Assembly (NCBI RefSeq): GCF_022698165.1
Contig: NZ_JALDAY010000002.1
Span: 682,001-746,000, forward strand
Reading direction: 5' to 3'
Length of the DNA: 64,000 nucleotides
From: Streptomyces cylindrosporus
GTDB lineage: Bacteria > Actinomycetota > Actinomycetes > Streptomycetales > Streptomycetaceae
In this document: positions 26,720 through 35,300 of the stretch, in pieces
Numbering within the stretch: position 1 is the first letter of the stretch
How the letters are laid out: every line of letters starts with the position of its first letter
Position numbers and translations under genes: made by a program
The notes under the pieces: model-generated
The model's database searches: none
Told to the model about the DNA's origin: nothing
Seen by the model: the letters and a program-made list of their open reading frames with translations, nothing else

Positions 26720-28219
26720 ATGCGTACATGGGGGACGCTCACGGCGGTGTGCCTGGGCACGTTCATGTTGTTGCTGGACGTGACGATCGCGGTGGTCGCG
26801 CTGCCGGACATGGCGCGCTCGCTGCACGCCTCGCTGAGCGATCTGCAGTGGGTGATGGACGGGTACGCGCTGGCACTGGCCGCGCTGCTGCTCGGCATAG
26901 GAGCCGCGGCCGACATCCTGGGACGGCGGCGGGTGCACCTGGTCGGTGTCGTCGTGTTCGCGACGGCCTCGCTGCTGTGCGGGCTGGCGAGCGGGCCGGG
27001 GATGCTGGTCGCGGCGCGCGGTCTGCAGGGGCTGGGCGCGGCGGCGATGTTCGCGACCACGCTGCCGCTGCTGGGCTCCGTCTACCAGGGCAAACAGCGC
27101 TCGGTGGCGCTGGGCGTGTGGGGCGCGGTGAGCGGTGCGGCGGCCGCGGTGGGACCGGTGGTCGGCGGGCTGCTGACGGACGGACCCGGCTGGCGGTGGA
27201 TCTTCTACGTCAATCTGCCGGTGAGCGTGGCCGCGGTGTGGCTGACCCTGAAGGTCGTACCGGAGTCGCACGGCTCGCGCGACCGGCGCGTCGACTGGGC
27301 GGGCACGGTGAGCTTCGCGGCCTTCGCGGGAGCACTGACGTACGGCGCCGTACGGGCCGGACAGGACGGCTGGGGCGACGCGGGCACCCTCGCCACCTTC
27401 GGGGCGGCCGTGGTGGCGTTGTGCTGCTTCCTCGCCGTCGAACTGCGCTCGGCCGACCCCCTGTTGGATCCCCGGCTGTTCCTGAAGCCGGCGTTCTCGG
27501 GGGTGATGGTGGGCGCGCTGGCCTTCAACGCGGCGGCGTTCAGCCTCATGGCGTACGACTCGATCTGGCTGCAGACCATGCTCGGGATGAGCCCGGTGCG
27601 CGGCGGGCTGGTGTTCCTGTGGCTGTCGCTGGCGTCGTTCGTGGTGGCGGCGGCCGGCGGGCGGCTGCTGCACGGGGTGCCGGCCAGGATCACCGTCGGC
27701 GGCGGGCTGCTGCTGATCGGCACCGGCCAGTTCTGCATGACGGGCCTTGACGCGGGTTCCACGGCGTCGGCGCTGGTGCCGGGGCTGATTCTGGTCGGCG
27801 TCGGTACGGGTCTGGTGGCGCCCGGCATCGCGGGGGCCGCGCTGGCCGCCGTACCGGCGGAGCGGTCCGGGATGGCGGGCGGTGCGGTGAACACCTTCCG
27901 GCAGCTCGGGTACGCGCTGGGGATCGCCGTGTACGGGACAGTGGTGACCTCGCGGATGGGCGACTCCCTGCCGAACGGCGCGGCCCACGCGCTCGCGGGC
28001 GGCGCCGCCGGCGCGCTGCGCGGGACCTTCTCCGAGCACGCGCTGCGCACGGCGTTCGCCTCCGGGCTCTCCTCGGCGGCGGTACTGGCCGGGCTGACCG
28101 CGACGGTGGCCGGGGCCCTGGTGGTCGCCCTGGTCAGGAGGCCGAAACCGACCCCGGCCGGAGTGACGAATTCCGCCCCTGCGACGCTGAAGGAAGAGAC
28201 ACCGGTGCGCCACCGATGA
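26720..28219 (+). CDS. MFS drug:H+ antiporter, 14-helix DHA2 (EmrB/QacA) type
   Basis: 499 residues. Motif DVTIAVVALPDMARSLHASLSDLQWVMDGYALALAAL at helices 1-2 and GRRRVHLVG in the helix 2-3 loop are diagnostic. Antiporter motif C appears as LGVWGAVSGAAAAVGPVVGGLLTDGPGWRWIFYVNLPV. It exports drugs or endogenous metabolites using the proton gradient. Start ATG 26720 has GTTGGGG upstream. The Lrp regulator is encoded divergently. Confidence 0.92.
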   Translation: MRTWGTLTAVCLGTFMLLLDVTIAVVALPDMARSLHASLSDLQWVMDGYALALAALLLGIGAAADILGRRRVHLVGVVVFATASLLCGLASGPGMLVAARGLQGLGAAAMFATTLPLLGSVYQGKQRSVALGVWGAVSGAAAAVGPVVGGLLTDGPGWRWIFYVNLPVSVAAVWLTLKVVPESHGSRDRRVDWAGTVSFAAFAGALTYGAVRAGQDGWGDAGTLATFGAAVVALCCFLAVELRSADPLLDPRLFLKPAFSGVMVGALAFNAAAFSLMAYDSIWLQTMLGMSPVRGGLVFLWLSLASFVVAAAGGRLLHGVPARITVGGGLLLIGTGQFCMTGLDAGSTASALVPGLILVGVGTGLVAPGIAGAALAAVPAERSGMAGGAVNTFRQLGYALGIAVYGTVVTSRMGDSLPNGAAHALAGGAAGALRGTFSEHALRTAFASGLSSAAVLAGLTATVAGALVVALVRRPKPTPAGVTNSAPATLKEETPVRHR

Positions 28220-28224
28220 GGGCG

Positions 28225-28239
28225 TTGACCAGCGGTCAA
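28225..28239. promoter_or_regulatory. Palindrome TTGACC-AGC-GGTCAA
   Basis: A perfect 6-bp inverted repeat around three bases lies 6 bp after the MFS stop and well upstream of the acyl-CoA ligase. It looks like a regulator half-site pair and could control the ligase gene. The protein that binds it is unknown. Confidence 0.35.
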
Positions 28240-28463
28240 GGGCCGTAGCCAGGTCGTACAGATTCGGTGGAGATTACGGGACCGAAACTTACTCAACCGT
28301 CAGTTTTCTGTCCGACCCTTCCTGATGTGAGGGCATTTTCCGGCCTGTGAGCAGGCTGTAAGTGAGGGTTGCTCCGATTCGACCCCTCTCCCGCCGCGTC
28401 TCAGGGTGGGGTAGCTTTCACGGCGCTTGCGGAGTCTCGAATACGGCGCTGAGGGAGCGGGGA

Positions 28464-30296
28464 GTGGGTTTGCGCGAGTTCACCAGCCCTCCGTTGGCGT
28501 TGGCACCGCCGGTGGGTGGTCTGGCCGACGTCGTGTTCCAGCGTGCCCAGGAAGACCCGCTGCACATCGCGCTCGGCCGCAAGGACGACAGCGGCCAGTG
28601 GCGGGACGTCACTTCGGCCGAGTTCCGGGACGAGGTGCTGGCCCTCGCCAAGGGGCTGCTGGCCCGGGGCATCCGGTTCGGCGACCGGGTCGCGATCATG
28701 TCCCGCACCCGCTACGAGTGGACCCTGTTCGACTTCGCGCTGTGGACGATCGGCGCCCAGGTGGTGCCGATCTACCCCACGTCCTCGGCCGAGCAGTGCT
28801 TCTGGATGCTGTACGACGCCGAGTGTTCGGCGGCGATCGTGGAGCACGAGGACCACGCGATGACCATCGCGACCGTCATCGACCGGCTGCCGCAGCTGCA
28901 CCAGCTGTGGCAGCTGGACAACAACGCCGTGCAGGAGCTGTACGACGCCGGCGCTCATCTCGACGACGACCTGGTGCACCGGCACCGGGAGGCGGTCACC
29001 CCGGACTCGACCGCGACGATCATCTACACCTCGGGCACGACGGGCCGCCCGAAGGGCTGTGTCATCACGCACGGCAGTTTCATGTTCGAGGCGGACACGG
29101 TCGTCGAGAAGTACGAGCCGGTGTTCCACTCGAAGAAGGGCGACGAGGCCGCGACGCTGCTGTTCCTGCCGCTCGCGCACGTCTTCGGGCGGATGGTGGA
29201 GGTGGCGGCGATCCGCAACGGGGTCCGCTTCGGCCATCAGCCGCAGCTCAACGCGGCGGCCCTGTTGCCGGACCTCCAGGCGTTCAAGCCGACGTTCATC
29301 CTCGCGGTGCCGTACATCTTCGAGAAGGTCTTCAACTCCGCCCGGCGCAAGGCCGAGAAGGAGGGCAAGGCCGGGCCGTTCGAGAAGGCCGTCGAGATCG
29401 CCGTGAAGTACGCCGACGCGGTCGAGGCGAAGGCCTGGGGCATCGGGCCGGGCCCGTCGGCGGGTCTGCGCATGCAGCACCAGCTCTTCGACAAGCTCGT
29501 CTACTCCAAGGTGCGGGCCGCGATGGGCGGCCGGATCCGCAACGCCATGTCCGGCGGCTCCGCGATGGACCGCCGGCTCGGCTTGTTCTTCGCGGGCGCG
29601 GGCGTGCAGATCTACGAGGGGTACGGCCTCACCGAGTCGACGGCGGCCGCGACGGCCAACCCGCCCGAGCGGACCCGCTACGGCACGGTGGGCGTGCCCA
29701 TTCCGGGCGTCACCGTGCACATCGCGGACGACGGCGAGATCTGGCTGCACGGCCCGAACGTCTTCCAGGGCTATCTCAACAACCAGAAGGCCACCGACGA
29801 GACCCTGCACGACGGCTGGCTCGCCACCGGCGACCTGGGCTCGCTGGACGAGGACGGCTATCTCACCATCACCGGCCGCAAGAAGGAGATCCTGGTGACC
29901 TCCGGCGGCAAGAGCGTCTCCCCCGGCATCCTGGAGGAGCGTGTGCGCGACCATCCGCTGGTCAACCAGTGCATCGTCGTGGGCAACGACCGCCCGTACA
30001 TCGCCGCCCTGGTCACCCTCGACCAGGAGGCCGTGGAGCACTGGCTGACGATGCGCGGCAAGCCGCAGATGTCGCCGGCCCAGCTGGTGCGGGACGCGGA
30101 CCTGGAGACGGAGGTGCGGCGTGCGGTGGTCGCCGCCAACACCCTGGTGTCGCAGGCCGAGTCGATCCGTACGTTCCGGATACTGGCCCAGCCGTTCACC
30201 GAGGAACACGGTCTGCTGACCCCGTCGCTGAAGCTGAAGCGCAAGGCCATCGAGAACGCCTACGCCAACGAGGTCGAGGCGCTGTACCGGGCCTGA
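28464..30296 (+). CDS. Long-chain fatty-acid-CoA ligase (AMP-forming, FadD15-like)
   Basis: 610 residues. The adenylate-forming signature ATIIYTSGTTGRPKGCVITHG (P-loop, around 185-205), the LPLAHVFGRM block, YEGYGLTESTA, and the late motif GWLATGDLGSLDEDGYLTITGRKKEILVTSGGKSVSPGILEE are all present. It activates fatty acids to acyl-CoA via acyl-AMP; cytoplasmic or membrane-associated. GTG 28464 with GAGGGAGC upstream is preferred; TTG 28470 behind GGGGAG is nearly as good. It is transcribed alone, converging on the PQQ-dehydrogenase gene 29 bp away. Confidence 0.92.
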   Translation: MGLREFTSPPLALAPPVGGLADVVFQRAQEDPLHIALGRKDDSGQWRDVTSAEFRDEVLALAKGLLARGIRFGDRVAIMSRTRYEWTLFDFALWTIGAQVVPIYPTSSAEQCFWMLYDAECSAAIVEHEDHAMTIATVIDRLPQLHQLWQLDNNAVQELYDAGAHLDDDLVHRHREAVTPDSTATIIYTSGTTGRPKGCVITHGSFMFEADTVVEKYEPVFHSKKGDEAATLLFLPLAHVFGRMVEVAAIRNGVRFGHQPQLNAAALLPDLQAFKPTFILAVPYIFEKVFNSARRKAEKEGKAGPFEKAVEIAVKYADAVEAKAWGIGPGPSAGLRMQHQLFDKLVYSKVRAAMGGRIRNAMSGGSAMDRRLGLFFAGAGVQIYEGYGLTESTAAATANPPERTRYGTVGVPIPGVTVHIADDGEIWLHGPNVFQGYLNNQKATDETLHDGWLATGDLGSLDEDGYLTITGRKKEILVTSGGKSVSPGILEERVRDHPLVNQCIVVGNDRPYIAALVTLDQEAVEHWLTMRGKPQMSPAQLVRDADLETEVRRAVVAANTLVSQAESIRTFRILAQPFTEEHGLLTPSLKLKRKAIENAYANEVEALYRA

Positions 30297-30325
30297 CCGG
30301 CACAGCGCCCCAACTGGTAACACTC

Positions 30326-32362
30326 CTAACTGATGTTGACCCGGAAGATCTTGTCGGAGCCGTCGGGTTCGTTGCCGTTGTTGTCGGCGTTGGTGGTCGA
30401 CAGCCACAGCTGGTCGGAGCCGGGCACCTTGGTGACCGTGCGCAGCCGGCCATAGGTGCCGACGTAGTACGCGGTCGGTGTGCCGACGCTCTCGTTGTCG
30501 CCGTTGATCGGGATCCGCCACAGGCGTTCGCCGCGCAGGGAGGCCATGTAGACGACGTTGCGGACGATGGCGATACCGCTGGGGGAGGCCTCGGAGACGT
30601 TCCAGGTGGCCTTGGGGTTGGTCATCCCCGAGGTGCTGCAACTGCCCTCGCAGATCGGCCAGCCGTAGTCGGCACCCGGCTTGATGAGGTTCAGCTCGTC
30701 CTTGGAGCTGTTGCCGAACTCCGCCTCCCACAATCGGCCGTTGCGGTCGAACGCGAGGCCCTGCGGGTTGCGGTGGCCGTAACTGTAAACATAGTTGCCG
30801 AACGGGTTGCCGGGGGCCGGCTTGCCGTCGGTGGTCATGCGCAGGATCTTTCCGTTCAGGGAGTCCTTGTCCTGCGCGAGGTCGGGCGTCTGGGCCTCGC
30901 CGGTGGAGGCGTACAGGTAGCCGTCGGGGCCGAAGGCGAGGCGGCCGCCGTTGTGGTAGCGGTTCTTCTTGATGCCCTGGAGCAGGATCTTGTAGTCGCT
31001 GAGCTTCGTGCCGTCGTACGTCATGCGGACCACGCGGTTGCCCTCGGACGCGGTGTGCATGAAGTAGACGTAGTGGTTGCTCGCCCACTTGGGGTCGACG
31101 GCGACGCCGAGCAGCCCGCCCTCGCCGTTGGTCGTGACGGCGTTCGGGACCGTGCCGACCTGGGTCCTGGTCCCGTCCTTGGTGACCTTCCAGACGCGGA
31201 AGTCGTCCCGCTCGGTGACCAGGGCGGTCTGCCCGTCGGGCATCCAGTAGGTGCCCCAGGGGATCGTCCAGCCGCTGGAGAGCGTGGAGATCGACGAGGG
31301 GACGCCGCCGTCGGTCGCGCACGCCTTGGTCGTGAAGTTGACGGTGTTGCTCGGCTCGGAGACGTTGCCCGCCGCGTCGCGGGCGACCACGTTGAGCGCG
31401 TACGGGCTGTCGCAGGCGAGGCCGGTGAGAGTGGTCGACGTGCCGCTGGTGACGGACTTGTAGACGGTGGTGCCGCTGCGCACGTCGTAGGCGACGACCG
31501 CTCGGTCGTCCGTCGAGGCGCCCCAGCTCAGAGCGGCACTGTTGGCGGTGACGTCGGTGGCGGAGAGCGTGCCGGGCCTGGTCGGCGGGGTGGTGTCGGA
31601 GCTGGGCCTGGTGGTGCAGTCGACGACCGGGCTGGCCGGGGAGGTGTTGCCGGCCGCGTCGCGGGCGATCACGGTCAGGTTGTAGGTGGTGTTCGGGGTC
31701 AGACCGGTCAGCGCCTTCGACGTCGAACTCCCGGGCGCCTCACCGATCTTGTTGCCGTGCTCGTAGATGTCGTACGCCGTCACGCCCGTGTCGTCCGTCG
31801 AGGCACCCCAGCTCAGCGTGAGGCCGTTCTCGCCGATGTCGGAGCAGCTCGGTTGGCCGGGGCGGGTCGGCGCCTGGGTGTCGGTGGGTGCGTCGATACG
31901 GATGCGGTCGAGATTGGGGCCGCCGTTGGCTGTCGTGGCGGTCGCCCGGATCTTGTTGGAACCGGCCTTCAGCGTGACGTTCACCGCCTTATCGGCCCAG
32001 GTGTTCCAGTCGGTGGTGGCCGGGAAGGACAGGGCGGGCGAGACGACCGTGCCGCCCACGGAGATGTCCATGGGGCGGTCGGTGGCGGTGCCGTTGGCGT
32101 AGCGCAGGGTGAGGGCGGCGGGGCCGGCGGAGGCGGCGCTCACCGTGAACTCCACGTAGGAGCCCTTGACGTTGGTGTAGTCGACGAAGCCGGTGCCCGT
32201 GTAGCCGGTGTGGTTGGTGGCCACCGTGCCCTGGGTGATGGCCGCGTCCTCCGCCTGGTAGTCGGTGGCCGCCCGGGCCGTGCTCGCGCCGGTGAGTCCG
32301 GCGAGCGGGATCGCGAGGGCCAGGGAGAGGCCCCGGGCCAGAGCTCTGTTGCGTTTCATCAC
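30326..32362 (-). CDS. Secreted PQQ-type sugar dehydrogenase with CBM35 and two FN3 domains (AA12/sGDH-like)
   Basis: 678 residues. Signal peptide ARGLSLALAIPLAGLTGASTARA; CBM35/CBM6-type module (~33-160, YQAEDAAITQG to NLDRIRID); two FN3 domains (~165-255 and ~258-350, both beginning PTRPG); then a soluble-glucose-dehydrogenase-like propeller (~360-678). The propeller shows GGLLGVAVDPKW, KNRYHNGGRLAFGPDGYLYASTGEA, SYGHRNPQGLAFDRNGRLWEAEFG and GADYGWPICEGSC, with His and Arg at sites that bind PQQ in known members. It should oxidise sugars outside the cell using PQQ. GTG 32362 overlaps the upstream TGA (GTGA); ATG 32359 is the alternative. It is the last gene of an operon that also makes PQQ. 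Confidence 0.88.
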   Translation of the reverse strand: MMKRNRALARGLSLALAIPLAGLTGASTARAATDYQAEDAAITQGTVATNHTGYTGTGFVDYTNVKGSYVEFTVSAASAGPAALTLRYANGTATDRPMDISVGGTVVSPALSFPATTDWNTWADKAVNVTLKAGSNKIRATATTANGGPNLDRIRIDAPTDTQAPTRPGQPSCSDIGENGLTLSWGASTDDTGVTAYDIYEHGNKIGEAPGSSTSKALTGLTPNTTYNLTVIARDAAGNTSPASPVVDCTTRPSSDTTPPTRPGTLSATDVTANSAALSWGASTDDRAVVAYDVRSGTTVYKSVTSGTSTTLTGLACDSPYALNVVARDAAGNVSEPSNTVNFTTKACATDGGVPSSISTLSSGWTIPWGTYWMPDGQTALVTERDDFRVWKVTKDGTRTQVGTVPNAVTTNGEGGLLGVAVDPKWASNHYVYFMHTASEGNRVVRMTYDGTKLSDYKILLQGIKKNRYHNGGRLAFGPDGYLYASTGEAQTPDLAQDKDSLNGKILRMTTDGKPAPGNPFGNYVYSYGHRNPQGLAFDRNGRLWEAEFGNSSKDELNLIKPGADYGWPICEGSCSTSGMTNPKATWNVSEASPSGIAIVRNVVYMASLRGERLWRIPINGDNESVGTPTAYYVGTYGRLRTVTKVPGSDQLWLSTTNADNNGNEPDGSDKIFRVNIS

Positions 32363-35300
32363 TGTCCCCTCAGCGCACTGTTGACGGGGTTCACCCGGAT
32401 CAGGCGTGTCTCGCCCGGCCGCAGCGTCGCGCTGTACGAGTCGGCGATCTCGCCCTTATGGGAGCCGGACCAGAGGTCGGTGACGTCGCCGGAGCCGGTG
32501 AATCCCACCTGCGACCAGTTCACGGAGACCGTGGTGCTGCCGGAGGTGCCGGTGTTGAACAGGGCGACCACATAGGCACCGTTGCTCTCGCGTTTGCTCC
32601 AGACCTGCTTGACACCGCTGTTCACGACCCGCTTGGCGGCAACCCCGTCCTGGTCGACGCTGATCAGCCGGTCGTTGGTCAGCATCGCCTTGTCCACCGT
32701 GTCGAGGTGGGTGAGGTCGGTGCCGAGCAGCAGCGGGGAGGCCGCCATGGCCCACAGGGTGAAGTGGGAGCGGCGCTGGTCGGCGGTGAGGCCGACCTGG
32801 TCGCCGTTGCCGATCTCCAGCGAGTCCAGGTCGTTCCAGCCGCCCGGTCCGGCGTACTGCTGCCAGTTGGCGGCGGAGGTGAAGCGGGCGGAGACGTGGG
32901 ACCAGTCGGTGAGCGGGTAGCCGCTGCCGTTGTCGCCGGGTCCGCAGTAGCACTCGACGTCGCCCTGGGTGCGCCAGCTGTTCGCGAGCTGCCGCCAGGT
33001 GGCGGCATTGGCGATCGGAAGGTTGTTGGACAGTGCGAAGTTGATGGGCCGTCCGGAATTCCGCAGCGCCTTGTCCCAGGCCTGGACATCGGGGATGTCC
33101 TGGCTGCCCACCCCGTCGATCTTCAGGTAGTCGACTCCCCAGGAGGCGAACTGCTTCGCCCACGAGTTCACGAACTCCTGCGCGCCGGGCTTCCCGTAGT
33201 CGATGTAGTACATGTTCTTGCAGTTGTAGTTCTTCTCGGTCTTCGAGGTGTCCGCGATGTCCTTCGCGTGGTACGAGGTCCCCTCGATGGGCGTGTTCCT
33301 GGTGACGGCGCTCTTGGCGATGCCGGGTGTCACGTAGAAGCCGAACTTCAGCCCCTTGGAGTGGACGTAGTCCGCCAACGCCTTGATGCCGGACGGGAAC
33401 TTGGCGCTGTCGACCGCCCAGCGGCCGAAGGAGTCGACGACGAATCCGTTGGAGTCGCACTTCTGCCAGAAGTCGTCGAGGTTGACGTACACGAACCCGT
33501 GGTCCTTCAGCCCGCTAGCCGCGAGTGCGTCGGCCTGCGCCTTGATCTTCGCCTCGGTCGGCCACCGGCGCACGAAGCTCCAGCTGCTCCAGCCCATGGC
33601 CGGGCGCAGGGACTGGCCGTTGTCCGACATGGGCGCGTAGGCCGCCGCCGGGGTGGCGTACGAGGTGCCGATCCAGGCCTCGTCGATCCGCAGCCGCTTG
33701 TAGCGGGTGGAGTCGGTCGACGCGGCCCAGGTGGTGTCGACCTGGAGGCGGACGTAACGGGCGCCGGCCGCCGTGAGGTCGATCCCCTGGATGCCACGCC
33801 GACTTGGCAACTGCCCGGTCTTGACCGGGCTCCCCCAGTTGGTCCCGTCGTCGCTCAGATAGACCTTGTAGTCCTTGATCCGCGCCGACTGCTCGGTGTC
33901 GGAGCGGGCGTAGGCGACGGAGTCCTCGCGCTGGTTGAGCCCGATGTACTGGACCTTCTTCGCCGAGCCGAGGTCGAAGGTGAGGCTGACCGGCAGGGTC
34001 TTGTTGCTGTCCCAGTAGGTGAGGTAGTCGCCGTCGCCGGCGGCCGTCGCGGGGTGCCCGCTCGCCGAGGCGCTCGCGGTCACCTTGACGCCGGTGAGGA
34101 TGCCTTGGCGGCCGGCGGTGGTGACCTTGAAGACGGTGTCGTACGGGTCCCAGGCGCCGAGCCCGGTCAGGGTGAGCACCCCGCCCGACTGGGTCCACGA
34201 GACCGCCGCTCCCGTACGGAGGTTGGTGACGGAGGCGATGCGGTAGCCGTTGTCGCGGATGCGCAGGGTGCTCGTGCTGGGCGGGGTCAGGACATGGACG
34301 TACTGGAGGTTCGGGTCCGCCCTGCTGATCGTGGTGACGCCGTGGGCGCCGTCGTTCCAGAAGCCGGGCTTGAGGCCGCCGCACATGTAGCCGCCGCCCT
34401 CGGTGCCGCGCAGGGACTCCCAGATGGGGTCGAGGTAGGAGTCGGCGAAGGTGTTGAAGGCGGCCTGATTGGAAGGAAACCTCCCGTTCACCTGGGCGGT
34501 CTCGGCCATCAGGGCCTTCACCGAGGAGCCGGCGTTGGTGATCAGGCGGCCCAGGGCGAGCTTCTTGTCGACGGACGGGTTGGAGCCGTCGTACCACCAG
34601 GCGCCGGCGGACGGCAGCTTGAAGTCGGCCTCGGTCAGCCGGGGTTGGGCCGTGTAGACGGCCTGGGGGTAGTCGTAGGCGGGCGTCATGCCCGTCTTCT
34701 GCTCGTTGCTGATCATGTCCATGATCGGCGTGTCTTCGTTGTTGTTGCTGAGCGTGTAGTTCGGGCGCTTCTGGTAGATCTGCCGGTAGAGGTCGTGGCT
34801 CTCCCAGTAGGCGTTGTCGTTGTCGATCCAGAAGCCGCCGAGGTCGGGATAGCGGTCCATGACCTCGAAGAAGTTGTCGTAACTGAACTGCCCGAAGCCG
34901 TCGTTGGTGGTCAGGTCGACGTTCTTGCCCTTGTAGGCGGAGTAGGCGGCCGAGTCGAGCCACTCGTGGCCGCCCTCGTCGTGCCACTGGGGGTCGTTGG
35001 TCATGTAGAGGATGACCTTCATGCCCTTGGCCTTGGCGGCGCTGATCAGCTCGCCCAGGAAGTCGCGCCTGGTGGCGCAGGAGCCGGGGATCTTCGAGGG
35101 CCAGGGGCGGGCGTAGCCGAGGCGGCTGTGGAAGGTGGCGAGGACGAGGTACTGGGTGTGCAGCTTCTGGGCCTCGTTCACCCAGTAGTCGGGACTCCAG
35201 CCGCCGCTGGTGACGTCGTTCTCCCAGGCGGTGCAACTGGTGTGGGCGGGGGCGGTGCGCAGGCCCCAGTGCAGGAAGAGGCCGCCGACGGAGCCGCGGA

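Noticed and set aside
28427..32575. A 1382-codon open frame on the plus strand across the acyl-CoA ligase and the PQQ dehydrogenase
   Set aside because: Arg/Gly/Ala-rich, low-complexity translation with no domain; it overlaps two clear genes in other frames. Long shadow frames are usual in GC-rich DNA.
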